Source: Streptomyces spongiicola
Lineage (GTDB): Bacteria; Actinomycetota; Actinomycetes; Streptomycetales; Streptomycetaceae
DNA length: 64,000 nt
Direction of reading: 5' to 3'
NCBI RefSeq assembly: GCF_003122365.1
Contig: NZ_CP029254.1
Location: 2,243,001 to 2,307,000, forward strand
Below are positions 27,067-35,409 of the stretch, piece after piece. Within the stretch, counting starts at the first letter, position 1. Each line of letters opens with the position of its first letter. Under the pieces are notes generated by a model. It was not told the DNA's origin. It ran no database searches and was given only the letters and a program-made list of their open reading frames with translations. A program made the translations under genes and the position numbers.

Positions 27067-28953
27067 ATGACCTCCACCCGTCCTTCCGCGCACCGCCCGG
27101 CCCCGGCCGCAGCGCCCACCGCGCCCGCCGTACCCACCACGCCCACCGCCGGCGAGGCGGTGGCCCACACCCTCCTCAACTGCCTGCTGCGCGAACTGTG
27201 CGGACCGGGGCACCAGACCGCCGTCGCCGACGGGCACCTGCTGCTGCGGCTGCCCCGCCGCGGGGTGCTGCTGCGCGTGGCGCTGCGCCGTACATCGCTG
27301 CTCGGCGCCCACCGGTTCACCGGCCCGGTCACCGAGGAGGCGCCGGGCGGCTGGTCACCGGTCTGCTGGCGGCGGCTCGCCGAGCACATCCACGCGGAGC
27401 TGACCCTGCGCACGGGCGTGCGCAACGAGGAGTTCCTGGACCAGGTCGCCTCCAGCCACCGGGGCGTCGCCGCCGCGCTCGCCGCGCGGCGCACCGCGGC
27501 CGGGGCCTCCGTGCCACTCGGCGGGTCCCGCGGCGGGGCCTGCGGTCCGCCCACCGGATCCACCGGGTCCACCGGGTCCACCGGGTCGGCCGGGTCCGCC
27601 GGGTCAGCCGGGTCAGCCGGGTCAGCCGGGTCAGCCGGGTATCTGGCCTCGGAGCAGTCCCTCGCCCTCGGGCACCGCTTCCATCCCACACCCAAGGCCC
27701 GCGGCGGGGACGCCTCGACCTGGGCGGCGTACGCCCCCGAGGCCGGCGCTTCGTTCCCACTGCGGCTGCTCGCGGTGCGGGAGGACCTGGTCGCCGGGGA
27801 GTCGGCGGAACCGGGCTCCGGTGCGGCGCTGGACCGGCTGGGCAGCGCCCCGGACGGGTACCGGCTGCTGCCCGCGCACCCCTGGCAGTACGCGCTGCTG
27901 CGCGACGACCCCCGACTGCGAACCGCCCTCGCCCGCGGCGAGGTGCTCGACCTCGGCCCGGGCCCGGCGGCGTTCGCCGCGACGGCCTCCGTGCGCACCC
28001 TTTTCGACGGCGACGCCTTCCTGAAGTTCAGCCTCAACATCCGCATCACCAACTGCCTCCGCAAGAACGCGGGGTACGAACTCGCCGGCGCGGTGGCGCT
28101 GACCCGGCTGCTGGAGCCGGTCCTCACCGAACTGACCGCCCGCTTCCCCGGCAGCGACATGCTGCGCGAACCCGCGTACCGCAGCCTCGCCCTGCCCGGC
28201 CCGGACGGGGTGCCGGTGCGCGGGCTCCTGGAGGGCCTCGGGGTGATCGTCCGCGAAGGGCTCGGCAGGCGGCTGCGGCCCGGGCTCACCCCGCTGCTCG
28301 CCGCGGCCGTCGCCGACGAGTACCCCACCGGGCCCGCCCACGTCTCCCGGCTCCTCGCGGACACCGACCCGCGCACGGCCCTGTCCTGGTGGCGCGCCTA
28401 CCTCGCGCTGCTGGTACCTCCGGTCCTCGCCGCGTACTTCGACCACGGCCTCGTCCTGGAGCCGCATCTGCAGAACGTCCTCGTCTGCGTGGACGGCGGG
28501 GGCCTGCCCCGCCAGGTGCTGTTCCGCGACCTGGAGGGCACCAAGCTGCTCCCGGACCGGCACGCCGCCGCGCTCGCCGCGCTGCCCCCGGACGTGGCGG
28601 GGCCCATGACCTACGACGCCGGGCGCGGGTGGGACCGGGTGGTCTACTGCCTCCTGGTGAACCATGTGGCCGAGATGCTGGCCGCACTGGCCGATCTACA
28701 CCCCGGCACGGAGGCCGCCCTGTGGGCCGAGGTCCGGGACACGCTCCGCCGCCACGCCGACGGGCACGGGCGGCAGCCGCGCCTCGACGCGCTCCTGTCG
28801 GGCGCGCCGCTGCCCGCCAAGGCCAATCTGCTCACCCGCTGGGCGCGCACCGCCGACCGTGAGGCGCGCTATGTGCGGCTGCCCTCCCCGCTCGCCGAGG
28901 ACGTGCTGTCCGGGGCGACGGGCACCGACGACGACGTACGGAGCGCACGTTGA
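27067..28953 (+). CDS. NRPS-independent siderophore synthetase, IucA/IucC family (second)
   Basis: 628 residues. Conserved parts include LLPAHPWQYALL, FLKFSLNIRITNCLRKN and FDHGLVLEPHLQNVL with FRDLEGTKLL. It starts 6 bp after the first synthetase. Between about residues 162 and 195 it carries a Gly-Ser-Thr/Ala repeat encoded by roughly eleven 9-bp units (27553-27650), apparently a slippage-expanded loop. Its stop overlaps the TTG start of the decarboxylase gene. With the first synthetase it should build a citrate- or dicarboxylate-based siderophore. Confidence 0.93.
   Translation: MTSTRPSAHRPAPAAAPTAPAVPTTPTAGEAVAHTLLNCLLRELCGPGHQTAVADGHLLLRLPRRGVLLRVALRRTSLLGAHRFTGPVTEEAPGGWSPVCWRRLAEHIHAELTLRTGVRNEEFLDQVASSHRGVAAALAARRTAAGASVPLGGSRGGACGPPTGSTGSTGSTGSAGSAGSAGSAGSAGSAGYLASEQSLALGHRFHPTPKARGGDASTWAAYAPEAGASFPLRLLAVREDLVAGESAEPGSGAALDRLGSAPDGYRLLPAHPWQYALLRDDPRLRTALARGEVLDLGPGPAAFAATASVRTLFDGDAFLKFSLNIRITNCLRKNAGYELAGAVALTRLLEPVLTELTARFPGSDMLREPAYRSLALPGPDGVPVRGLLEGLGVIVREGLGRRLRPGLTPLLAAAVADEYPTGPAHVSRLLADTDPRTALSWWRAYLALLVPPVLAAYFDHGLVLEPHLQNVLVCVDGGGLPRQVLFRDLEGTKLLPDRHAAALAALPPDVAGPMTYDAGRGWDRVVYCLLVNHVAEMLAALADLHPGTEAALWAEVRDTLRRHADGHGRQPRLDALLSGAPLPAKANLLTRWARTADREARYVRLPSPLAEDVLSGATGTDDDVRSAR
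27553..27650 (+). repeat. In-gene 9-bp minisatellite
   Basis: About eleven copies of a 9-bp unit (ACCGGGTCC to GCCGGGTCA variants). It stays in frame and encodes Gly-Ser-Thr then Gly-Ser-Ala repeats within the second IucA/IucC enzyme. Confidence 0.9.
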
Positions 28954-30245
28954 GCCACTCCCCGACGGACGCCACCGGGCCGGCCGCGACCGCCCCCGCC
29001 GGCACCGCCGCACCCGTCATCCCCGCCGCCCCCGCCGCCCCCGCCGTCAGCGCGGCGGTGCGCGAGCGGGCCCTCTCCCTCCCGGCCGGGGAACTCCCCG
29101 CCTACCTGTACGACCTGGGCGCGCTGCGGGAGCACGCCGACGCGATACGGAGGGCGCTGCCGGAGCGGGTCGAGTTGTACTACGCGGCCAAGGCCAATCC
29201 CGAAGCGGAGATCCTGACGGCCCTTTCCCCGTACGTGGACGGATTCGAGGTGTCCTCGGGGGGCGAACTGGCCCATGTGGCACAGGCCGTACCGGGGCGT
29301 CCGCTGGCGTTCGGCGGTCCCGGGAAGACACCGGCGGAGACGGCGGCGGCACTGGCGGCCGAAGTGGCGCGGTTCCATGTCGAGAGCGCCCACGAGCTGC
29401 GGGTACTGGCCGCTCTCGCGGCAGAGCGGCCGGCGTCCGCACCGCCGGTCGAGGTGCTGCCGAGGTTCAACCTTCCGCTGTCCGACGGCGCGTTGCACAG
29501 CAGTGCGCTGTCCATGGGCGGCAGGCCGACACCGTTCGGGCTGGACCCGTCCGAGGCCGGCGAGGTGATGCGCCACCTCACCGGCGGCTCCTGCCCCGGC
29601 CTGCGGGTGCGCGGGATCCACGCCCACCTCGCGAGCGGACTCGGGGCGGCGGACCAGCTCGCCGTCGCCGAGTCCGTGGTGGACTGGGCCGTACGGCTCT
29701 TCGACCGCCACGGCGTGCCGCTCCACGAGGTGAACGTCGGGGGCGGCATGGCCGTCGACTACGCCGACCCCGGCGCCCGCTTCGACTGGGCCGGCTACGG
29801 AGCCGGGCTGGCACGCCTCGTCACGGCCCACCCCGACCTGCGACTGCGCATCGAACCGGGGCGTGCCCTGACCGCGTACTGCGGCTGGTACGCGACGGAG
29901 GTGCTGGACGTGAAGCGGAGCCACGGCGAGGACTTCGCCGTGGTCCGCGGCGGAACGCACCATCTGCGCACACCGGCGACGAAGGGCCACGACCAGCCCT
30001 GTGCCGTGCTGCCCGTGGCCCACTGGCCCCATCGCTGGCCCCGCCCCACGGCACGGGGGGACGGCGTCACCGTGGCGGGGCAGCTGTGCACGCCGAAGGA
30101 CGTACTGGCCCGCGGGGTGCCCGCGCCCGGCCTGCGGGCCGGCGACCGGATGGTGTTCGCACTCGCGGGCGCCTACGCGTGGAACATCTCGCACCACGAC
30201 TTCCTCATGCATCCCCGGCCCGGGTTCCACTTCCTGGGCCGGTGA
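28950..30245 (+). CDS. PLP-dependent decarboxylase, fold type III (DapDC/ODC family)
   Basis: 431 residues, read from TTG overlapping the previous stop (TTGA). The Pro-Ala-rich first 35 residues may be a dispensable extension. The alanine-racemase-like barrel has the PLP Lys in LYYAAKANPEAEIL and the GIHAHLASG segment; the C-terminal domain contains CGWYATEVLDVKR. Relatives are diaminopimelate, ornithine and siderophore decarboxylases such as SbnH. It most likely decarboxylates an amino acid or an amino-acid-citrate adduct to supply the diamine part of the siderophore. It could also be an amino-acid racemase, as in staphyloferrin A synthesis. Confidence 0.88.
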   Translation: MSHSPTDATGPAATAPAGTAAPVIPAAPAAPAVSAAVRERALSLPAGELPAYLYDLGALREHADAIRRALPERVELYYAAKANPEAEILTALSPYVDGFEVSSGGELAHVAQAVPGRPLAFGGPGKTPAETAAALAAEVARFHVESAHELRVLAALAAERPASAPPVEVLPRFNLPLSDGALHSSALSMGGRPTPFGLDPSEAGEVMRHLTGGSCPGLRVRGIHAHLASGLGAADQLAVAESVVDWAVRLFDRHGVPLHEVNVGGGMAVDYADPGARFDWAGYGAGLARLVTAHPDLRLRIEPGRALTAYCGWYATEVLDVKRSHGEDFAVVRGGTHHLRTPATKGHDQPCAVLPVAHWPHRWPRPTARGDGVTVAGQLCTPKDVLARGVPAPGLRAGDRMVFALAGAYAWNISHHDFLMHPRPGFHFLGR

Positions 30246-30684
30246 CGGCGTCCGGGGCCGGTGACGGCGGAGTCTTCCGTGGGCGCTCGCCCGCGGCACG
30301 GAACCGACCTGGGACTCCTGCGACCGACGGCGGTAAGCGGCCGCGGCGATCATCGCCCGGCACGCCCCGATCACCCAGGTGATGTCCGACTTCAACGACA
30401 GGTTCCGGCGCCTCGACAGACGGTTCCCGTTCCCGCTGGAGGAGATCCGCCGGCTTTCCCGCGATCCGGTCGTGCAGGGGCCGTGGTGATCGGCCGGGCG
30501 TTCCTGGAAGAGCAGCCACTGAGTCATCCCCGAAGCGCTCCCGGCGTCGTGTGCCGCGCGGTGGCGCAGACGCCCGGTGCCGTTCCGGAGCCCCTCGTTC
30601 GCGCCGCACCGCGAGGCGTCCGTCCGGTACGTTCCGCACTCGTGCTCCGGCCTCAGCCGTTCGCCGGGACGATCATGGCGTGGC
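30246..30684. other. Spacer between siderophore operon and Nudix gene
   Basis: It holds the short open frame at 30382-30489 and otherwise no recognisable gene. No siderophore exporter, receptor or transporter follows the decarboxylase, so those functions must lie elsewhere. Confidence 0.45.
30382..30489 (+). pseudogene. Short unrecognised open frame, possible gene remnant
   Basis: 35 codons from ATG to TGA. The predicted peptide (starts MSDFNDRFRRLDRRF, ends VVQGPW) has an amphipathic, protein-like composition unlike the antisense shadows around it. The same frame stays open back to a TAA at about 30332. It could be the 3' remnant of a longer gene or a real small protein. I do not recognise a family. 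Confidence 0.25.
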
Positions 30685-31179
30685 ATGGCACGTAGCATCA
30701 AGGTTGTGGAGACGACACACCGGCCCGCCGTGCGGGTGATCTGCCTGGATGCCGCTCAGCGCCTACTCCTCCTCCACTGGTGTGATCCGTTCGACGGTGT
30801 GATGCTCTGGGAGCCGCCCGGTGGCGGCGTCGAACCGGGCGAGACACCGCTGATCGCGGCTCGCCGAGAACTGGCGGAGGAGACCGGCCTGGACCCCGCC
30901 GCCGTCCGTGACCGGTCCGTGTCGGTGGAGCGCGACGTTCGGTGGAACGGGAAGCGGCAGGTCGGGCCGGAGGACTTCTTCGTGGCTCATTTCGCCGAGG
31001 AGCGGCCGGCGTTGAGTCCGACCGGCCTCCTGCCCGATGAACAGGTCGGTCTCCACGGACACGCCTGGGTCACGCGGTCCGACCTGGGCACGCTGGCGGA
31101 TCGAATCGAGCCGCCGACGCTGCCGTCCGTTCTCGCGGCCCTGGTGCCGGACGGTCCCTGGCGCAACCCGGTGCGTTGA
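30685..31179 (+). CDS. Nudix hydrolase
   Basis: 164 residues. The full Nudix box G-x5-E-x7-REU-x-EE-x-GU is present at residues 47-69 (REL-A-EE-T-GL at its end). Start ATG at 30685 is preferred over an in-frame ATG at 30577 because the domain begins soon after it. Nudix enzymes hydrolyse nucleoside diphosphates linked to another group; the substrate cannot be inferred. It stands alone between the siderophore operon and the DUF2470 gene. Confidence 0.92.
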   Translation: MARSIKVVETTHRPAVRVICLDAAQRLLLLHWCDPFDGVMLWEPPGGGVEPGETPLIAARRELAEETGLDPAAVRDRSVSVERDVRWNGKRQVGPEDFFVAHFAEERPALSPTGLLPDEQVGLHGHAWVTRSDLGTLADRIEPPTLPSVLAALVPDGPWRNPVR

Positions 31180-31662
31180 CCGGGAACATTTCGGTGGGGC
31201 CGCCTTCGCAGGTGGGCGTCCGCCCCGGCGGGCGCCTTTGCCACCGTGGACACGAACGCGCTCGCGCGTCGTGCGGCGAGGACGCCGGCACGGCGTGCGC
31301 GGGTGTGGCGCCCGCGGACAGCGCTGGAGTTCGCGGGTCCGGACGGCGCGGTCGTGGTGGTGCGCGCGCAGGCCGGGGCGTACTGCCCAGCGGCCCGAGC
31401 CATGGTCCGTGCGGTCACGGCGCCGAGCGGCGCGGGGGTTCCGGCGGGGTGCAGAGGGCGGCCGCGCGGGGGGCCGCGCGGATGATCGCGCCGACCAGGT
31501 CGGGGGCGGGCTCCCGCTCCCGGGCCCGGTCCCGGTCCTCGCGGGTCCGTCCGGAGTGCTCCGCAGCAGGCCGCCCGGGGTGCTCCCCACCGAGCCACCC
31601 GGGGTGCTCCACGGCGGATCGCGCGCCGCGGTGGGCGGGGAACCCCTCGGGGTGTCCGCCGG
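31180..31662. other. Intergenic region, no convincing gene
   Basis: 483 bp between two convergent genes. A plus-strand frame from 31246 to 31485 is open, but its Arg/Ala-rich product resembles no family I know. I see no strong hairpin. Two or three copies of a GCCGCCCGGGGTGCTCC-type unit occur near 31570-31610. Confidence 0.4.
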
Positions 31663-32406
31663 TCACGGCCGGCTCGGCAGTCGGCTGCCCCGGCGGCAGG
31701 CGCGGGCCGCCACCAGGAGCGCCCGGACGCGGTGGCCGGCCTGCCCGGGCTCGTCCACAGGGGCGGGGAAGCGCAGCAGGACGTCCTCGTGGCTGGTTGG
31801 GTACTCGAGGCGGAGGGTGATCCCCCGGCGGTCCATGGACAGCGGCCACACCCGGGCCACGCCCTGGAGCAGCCGCGGGTCCACCAGCCGGGTGAGCAGG
31901 GCCACCGCGTCGGCGTGGTCGTCGACGAGGTGGGTGAGCATGGCGGCCTCCTGGCGGGCGAGCACATCCGGCCGGGCCAGGGCGAGTTCGTCGAGGCCGA
32001 CGGTGACCGGCCCCGCGGGGGTCTCCAGGGCGACATGCGCGGTGACCGTCCGGAACGTGGCGATGCCGGACTCCTCGCCTTCCGGCGCGGCCCGGGCCAG
32101 CCATCCGGCGATGGTGACGCGGGAGCGCACCCGGTCTCGGACCGCGACCGGCGCGATGTCGGTGAACTTCAGTACGGCGGGGAGCGTGCCGCGCGGCGCG
32201 AGCGCGACCTCGCCGGCCAGCCGGGAGTCGGCGGGCAGCCGCAGCAGCGGTGTGCCGTCCTCGCCGACGCCGTGCGGACCGCCGCCGACCAGGTCGCAGG
32301 TGTGCCCGTCGGTGATCGCCGTGAAGGATTCGGCGGCGGCCAGCACGGTGCGCACCCGTTCGGCCGGGCTCGCCTGCTCGCCCGCGCAGACGTCGTCGTC
32401 AGTCAT
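31663..32406 (-). CDS. DUF2470-domain protein, iron-regulated
   Basis: 247 residues, soluble. The C-terminal half (about 145-225) is a DUF2470 domain (LTHLVDDHADAVALL and a following DRRGITLRLEYP strand), as found at the end of HugZ-type haem-utilisation proteins. An N-terminal split-barrel-like part lacks clear haem ligands. ATG at 32406 lies just downstream of the best iron box in the window, so it belongs to the iron-repressed regulon. Role in haem or iron handling is an inference. Confidence 0.8.
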   Translation of the reverse strand: MTDDDVCAGEQASPAERVRTVLAAAESFTAITDGHTCDLVGGGPHGVGEDGTPLLRLPADSRLAGEVALAPRGTLPAVLKFTDIAPVAVRDRVRSRVTIAGWLARAAPEGEESGIATFRTVTAHVALETPAGPVTVGLDELALARPDVLARQEAAMLTHLVDDHADAVALLTRLVDPRLLQGVARVWPLSMDRRGITLRLEYPTSHEDVLLRFPAPVDEPGQAGHRVRALLVAARACRRGSRLPSRP

Positions 32407-32424
32407 TCCACACCCCTCATCCGG

Positions 32425-32443
32425 TTAGGTAAGGCACACCTAA
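32425..32443. promoter_or_regulatory. Iron box (DmdR1/IdeR type) of the DUF2470 gene
   Basis: TTAGGTAAGGCACACCTAA matches the 19-bp iron-box consensus at about 17 positions and is the strongest of three in the window. It lies 19 bp upstream of the DUF2470 start. The DUF5682 gene on its other side points toward it, so only the DUF2470 gene should be controlled. Confidence 0.8.
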
Positions 32444-32583
32444 CTTAGCCTATGGCTCGGTGGGCGCGCATCACCTGCCGGTGCCGAGGCCGGACCCGCC
32501 ACCAGCGAGCGGGGACCCGCCGCTACCGGGGCGGGACCTGCGCGCCGGGCCCGCTCGGCAGGGGCGGCGGGCCGGGCGCCGGC

Positions 32584-35409
32584 TCAGGTCGTGGCCATCA
32601 GCGCCTCCAGCGCGGTCGCCGTGCCGGGATGGGCATGGACGAGCGCCACGCCCCGCGGGCCCGGGTCCGCCGCGGCCCACGGGTCGTCGCAGCCGAGCAG
32701 CGCCGCGACCGCGTCACAGGTGGCGGGGTGGGCGGTGAGCAGCGCGACCCCGCGCTCCCCGCTCCCCGGCGGGGCGGGCTGCACCGCCCGCGGGTCCGGC
32801 GCCCCGTGCCACGGCGGCACCCAGGCGTCGAGGGCCGCGAGCCGCCCGGGGAAGATGCGGCCGGCCTCGCGGATCAGCAGGGGGGCCGACTCCGCGCCAC
32901 CGGCCCGCAGGGTGCCGATCAGGGTCGGCAGCCATGGCAGCAGCACCGGGTCGGGCAGCCGGGCGAAGGCGTTCGACACCGCCTCCACGACGAAGTCGGC
33001 CAGGGCGGGCACCGGCTCCAGCGCGTGCAGGAAACCGCTGAGATAGCGCGGGTAGGACGGAACGACCAGGGGATTGCCGAGCAGTGTGTCGCACCGCGCC
33101 CGCAGCTCCGCCCGGGACAGGCCGCCGAGCCGGGTCTGCGCGGCCCAGAGCAGTGCCGTCTTCGCCGGTTCCACGGGGTGCGACTGGGCGACCGCCAGCT
33201 CCAGTTGCGTACGGTCGCAGCCCAGGGAGAGCGCCAGGCCCTCCATCCCGAACAGGAACCCGAGGGTCGCGGCGACCTGGCGGACGGTCGCGTCCTCGTC
33301 GGCGAACGCCGTCGGCAGCAGGGTGCAGTAGTGCGCGTACCCCGTCCTGACGAAGGACTCGATCCACCGCGGCAGCGCGGGCTCTCCGGTCCGGTAGTAC
33401 GCCAGCAGCCGGCGCACCCGGCGCAGCACCTCCGGGGCGCCGTCGACGCTGCGCTCGGTGGCCAGCACCTCCAGCGCTCGGGTGCCCAGCTCGTCGGCGA
33501 GGCGCCGGCTGCGCAGATGGAGGGTGGCGTCCTCGACGGCCTCGAGGACGTCGGCCGTCGTCGCCCGCGGGCCGTACGCGGTGCGCCTCAGGCGCTGTTC
33601 GAGGACCTGCTCGATGCTGACACCCTCGTAGCCGAGTTCGATGAGGGCACGCTGGTGGGTGCCCAGTGCCAGGTCCCAGGACTCCTGGACGGGACGCTCG
33701 CCGAGCCGCCGCTCCCCCATGATCGGGCGTGCGGCTCCCCGCGGCATCAGGTACCGCAGCATCCACAGCACGTCGGAGCACTTCTCCAGGTCCGGCCGGG
33801 AGGCGATGTCCAGCAACGCCCGCCGCACACCGCTCTGCTGCAACTTCAGTCCCAGCGGCGCGAGCCGGTCGTGCACATCGCGCGCCAGGGGCGGCAGTGC
33901 GTCGTAGCCGACCCGGCCCGTCCGGTCGCCGCCCATCATGATCTCGACCAGGCGGCGCACGTCGCGCCGGCCCGGCACGGAGTCCTTCTCGATGCAGGTG
34001 ACGGCCGCGTCCTGGAAGTCGTACGGGGTGGGCTTGGCCCGGTCCCGCATCCCGGCCAGCAGGATCGAGGTCTCGAACACGGCGATGGCGTCGGCGGTGG
34101 AGGCGAGATAGCCGTTGCGGCGCGCCGCTCGCACGATCTCCACCGACCAGCCGAGCAGTTCGGACTCGTCGAGCCGGTCCAGGACGGGCGGCCGCCGCAG
34201 AAACCCGGAGAGCCTGTCGGAGGCCGGAACCGGCGCCTCCACGCCCACCGCGGCGGTCCCCGAGGCCTTCGCCCTCTTCTTCGTGCCCGCCTGTCCGGCG
34301 AGCCGGAACGGCTCGACGCGGGTGCGCCTGAGGTTCTTCGCCCACACCGTCGCGGCGATGGACACCGAGCCGGGCTCGAGGCCGAACTGCGCCTCGATCG
34401 CGGCGTGGCTGGACGGGATGAGCCCGTGCTGCCACCTGGTCGCGGTCCGCGGTCCGATCGCGAAGGCGCCGGCACCGTCCACGCCGAACTCGGCGACCCG
34501 GCTGGCCGCGTGGAACGCGCCGCAGACGTACAGGCAGTCCGCCGGGTCGGTGCCGGTGGCGGCCAGATGCTCGCGCATCCGGGTCCACATATGGCGCTCA
34601 CGGTCCTCGTCCAGGCGCACCCGCCGGGGGTCGCCGGGCGCGAGGCGGCGGAACAGGCTGCCGATCATCAGCATGACCTGCCGGTAGGTGTCGTGGTCGC
34701 TGTCGCCGAGCGGGAGTTCGACGTACTGGTGCCACCACTCCGACCAGTGCCGGACCCGTCCGTGGCGCAGCAGGTGCTCCTCCAGTTCGGCGAAGCGCGG
34801 CCGCAGGTCCCCGATGCCGACGCCCACCGCGTCTCCGTGCAGTGCGGCCTCGCCGTCGGCCGGTGCGTCCGGGCCGGCCGGTTCGGCAGGTCCCGGAGGT
34901 CCGGCAGGCCCGGAGGTCCGCGTATCGCGTGCCTCCCACTGGAACATCTGGTCGGAGGACCGGTCGACGAGGACGAGTTCGACACCGGGGGTGTCCAGTG
35001 CGTAGGCGATCGCCTGGTACTCGGCCGAGGCCTCGGTGACGGGCGCGACCACCGACAGCGGCGACCAGTCGGCGGGGAGTCCCTCGACCTCGGTGGCGAA
35101 CGCCTGCACCGCGACCGGGAGCCGGCAGTTGCGCAGCTCGGTGAGCAGCGGCGCCATGTCCTCGCACAGCTCCAGGTACACCACCTTCGGCTGCTTCACC
35201 CGCAGCCTGCGAGCCATCGCCAGCGCCGAGGCCGGCGAGTGATGGCAGACCGGGAAGATCTCCAGGGGCTCCCGAACCGCTCGGTCCACGTCGTCGACGA
35301 TGCCGAGCAGGATGCCCTCGAGGGCGTCAGGACCGCCGGCGAAGGCCGCCGCGGCTTCCTGCAACTGCGTCCGCAGTCCGGTGAACGTCCCCTCCTGGGC
35401 GGCGGTCAT
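32584..35409 (-). CDS. DUF5682 family protein
   Basis: 941 residues, soluble. The N-terminal part has the family features IFPVCHHSPASALAMARRL (about 51-69) and YLELCEDM (about 78-85); the rest is largely helical. A 25-residue Pro/Gly/Asp-rich linker interrupts it near residue 165-190. Function is unknown. DUF5682 proteins recur beside MoxR AAA+ and VWA proteins in actinobacteria. Its ATG overlaps the MoxR stop (ATGA). It is the last gene of the operon and the largest component, plausibly the effector or substrate-recognition part. Confidence 0.8.
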   Translation of the reverse strand: MTAAQEGTFTGLRTQLQEAAAAFAGGPDALEGILLGIVDDVDRAVREPLEIFPVCHHSPASALAMARRLRVKQPKVVYLELCEDMAPLLTELRNCRLPVAVQAFATEVEGLPADWSPLSVVAPVTEASAEYQAIAYALDTPGVELVLVDRSSDQMFQWEARDTRTSGPAGPPGPAEPAGPDAPADGEAALHGDAVGVGIGDLRPRFAELEEHLLRHGRVRHWSEWWHQYVELPLGDSDHDTYRQVMLMIGSLFRRLAPGDPRRVRLDEDRERHMWTRMREHLAATGTDPADCLYVCGAFHAASRVAEFGVDGAGAFAIGPRTATRWQHGLIPSSHAAIEAQFGLEPGSVSIAATVWAKNLRRTRVEPFRLAGQAGTKKRAKASGTAAVGVEAPVPASDRLSGFLRRPPVLDRLDESELLGWSVEIVRAARRNGYLASTADAIAVFETSILLAGMRDRAKPTPYDFQDAAVTCIEKDSVPGRRDVRRLVEIMMGGDRTGRVGYDALPPLARDVHDRLAPLGLKLQQSGVRRALLDIASRPDLEKCSDVLWMLRYLMPRGAARPIMGERRLGERPVQESWDLALGTHQRALIELGYEGVSIEQVLEQRLRRTAYGPRATTADVLEAVEDATLHLRSRRLADELGTRALEVLATERSVDGAPEVLRRVRRLLAYYRTGEPALPRWIESFVRTGYAHYCTLLPTAFADEDATVRQVAATLGFLFGMEGLALSLGCDRTQLELAVAQSHPVEPAKTALLWAAQTRLGGLSRAELRARCDTLLGNPLVVPSYPRYLSGFLHALEPVPALADFVVEAVSNAFARLPDPVLLPWLPTLIGTLRAGGAESAPLLIREAGRIFPGRLAALDAWVPPWHGAPDPRAVQPAPPGSGERGVALLTAHPATCDAVAALLGCDDPWAAADPGPRGVALVHAHPGTATALEALMATT

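Noticed and set aside
31246..31485. Plus-strand frame of 79 codons as a gene
   Set aside because: Arg/Ala/Gly-rich product, no ribosome-binding site and no recognisable motif.
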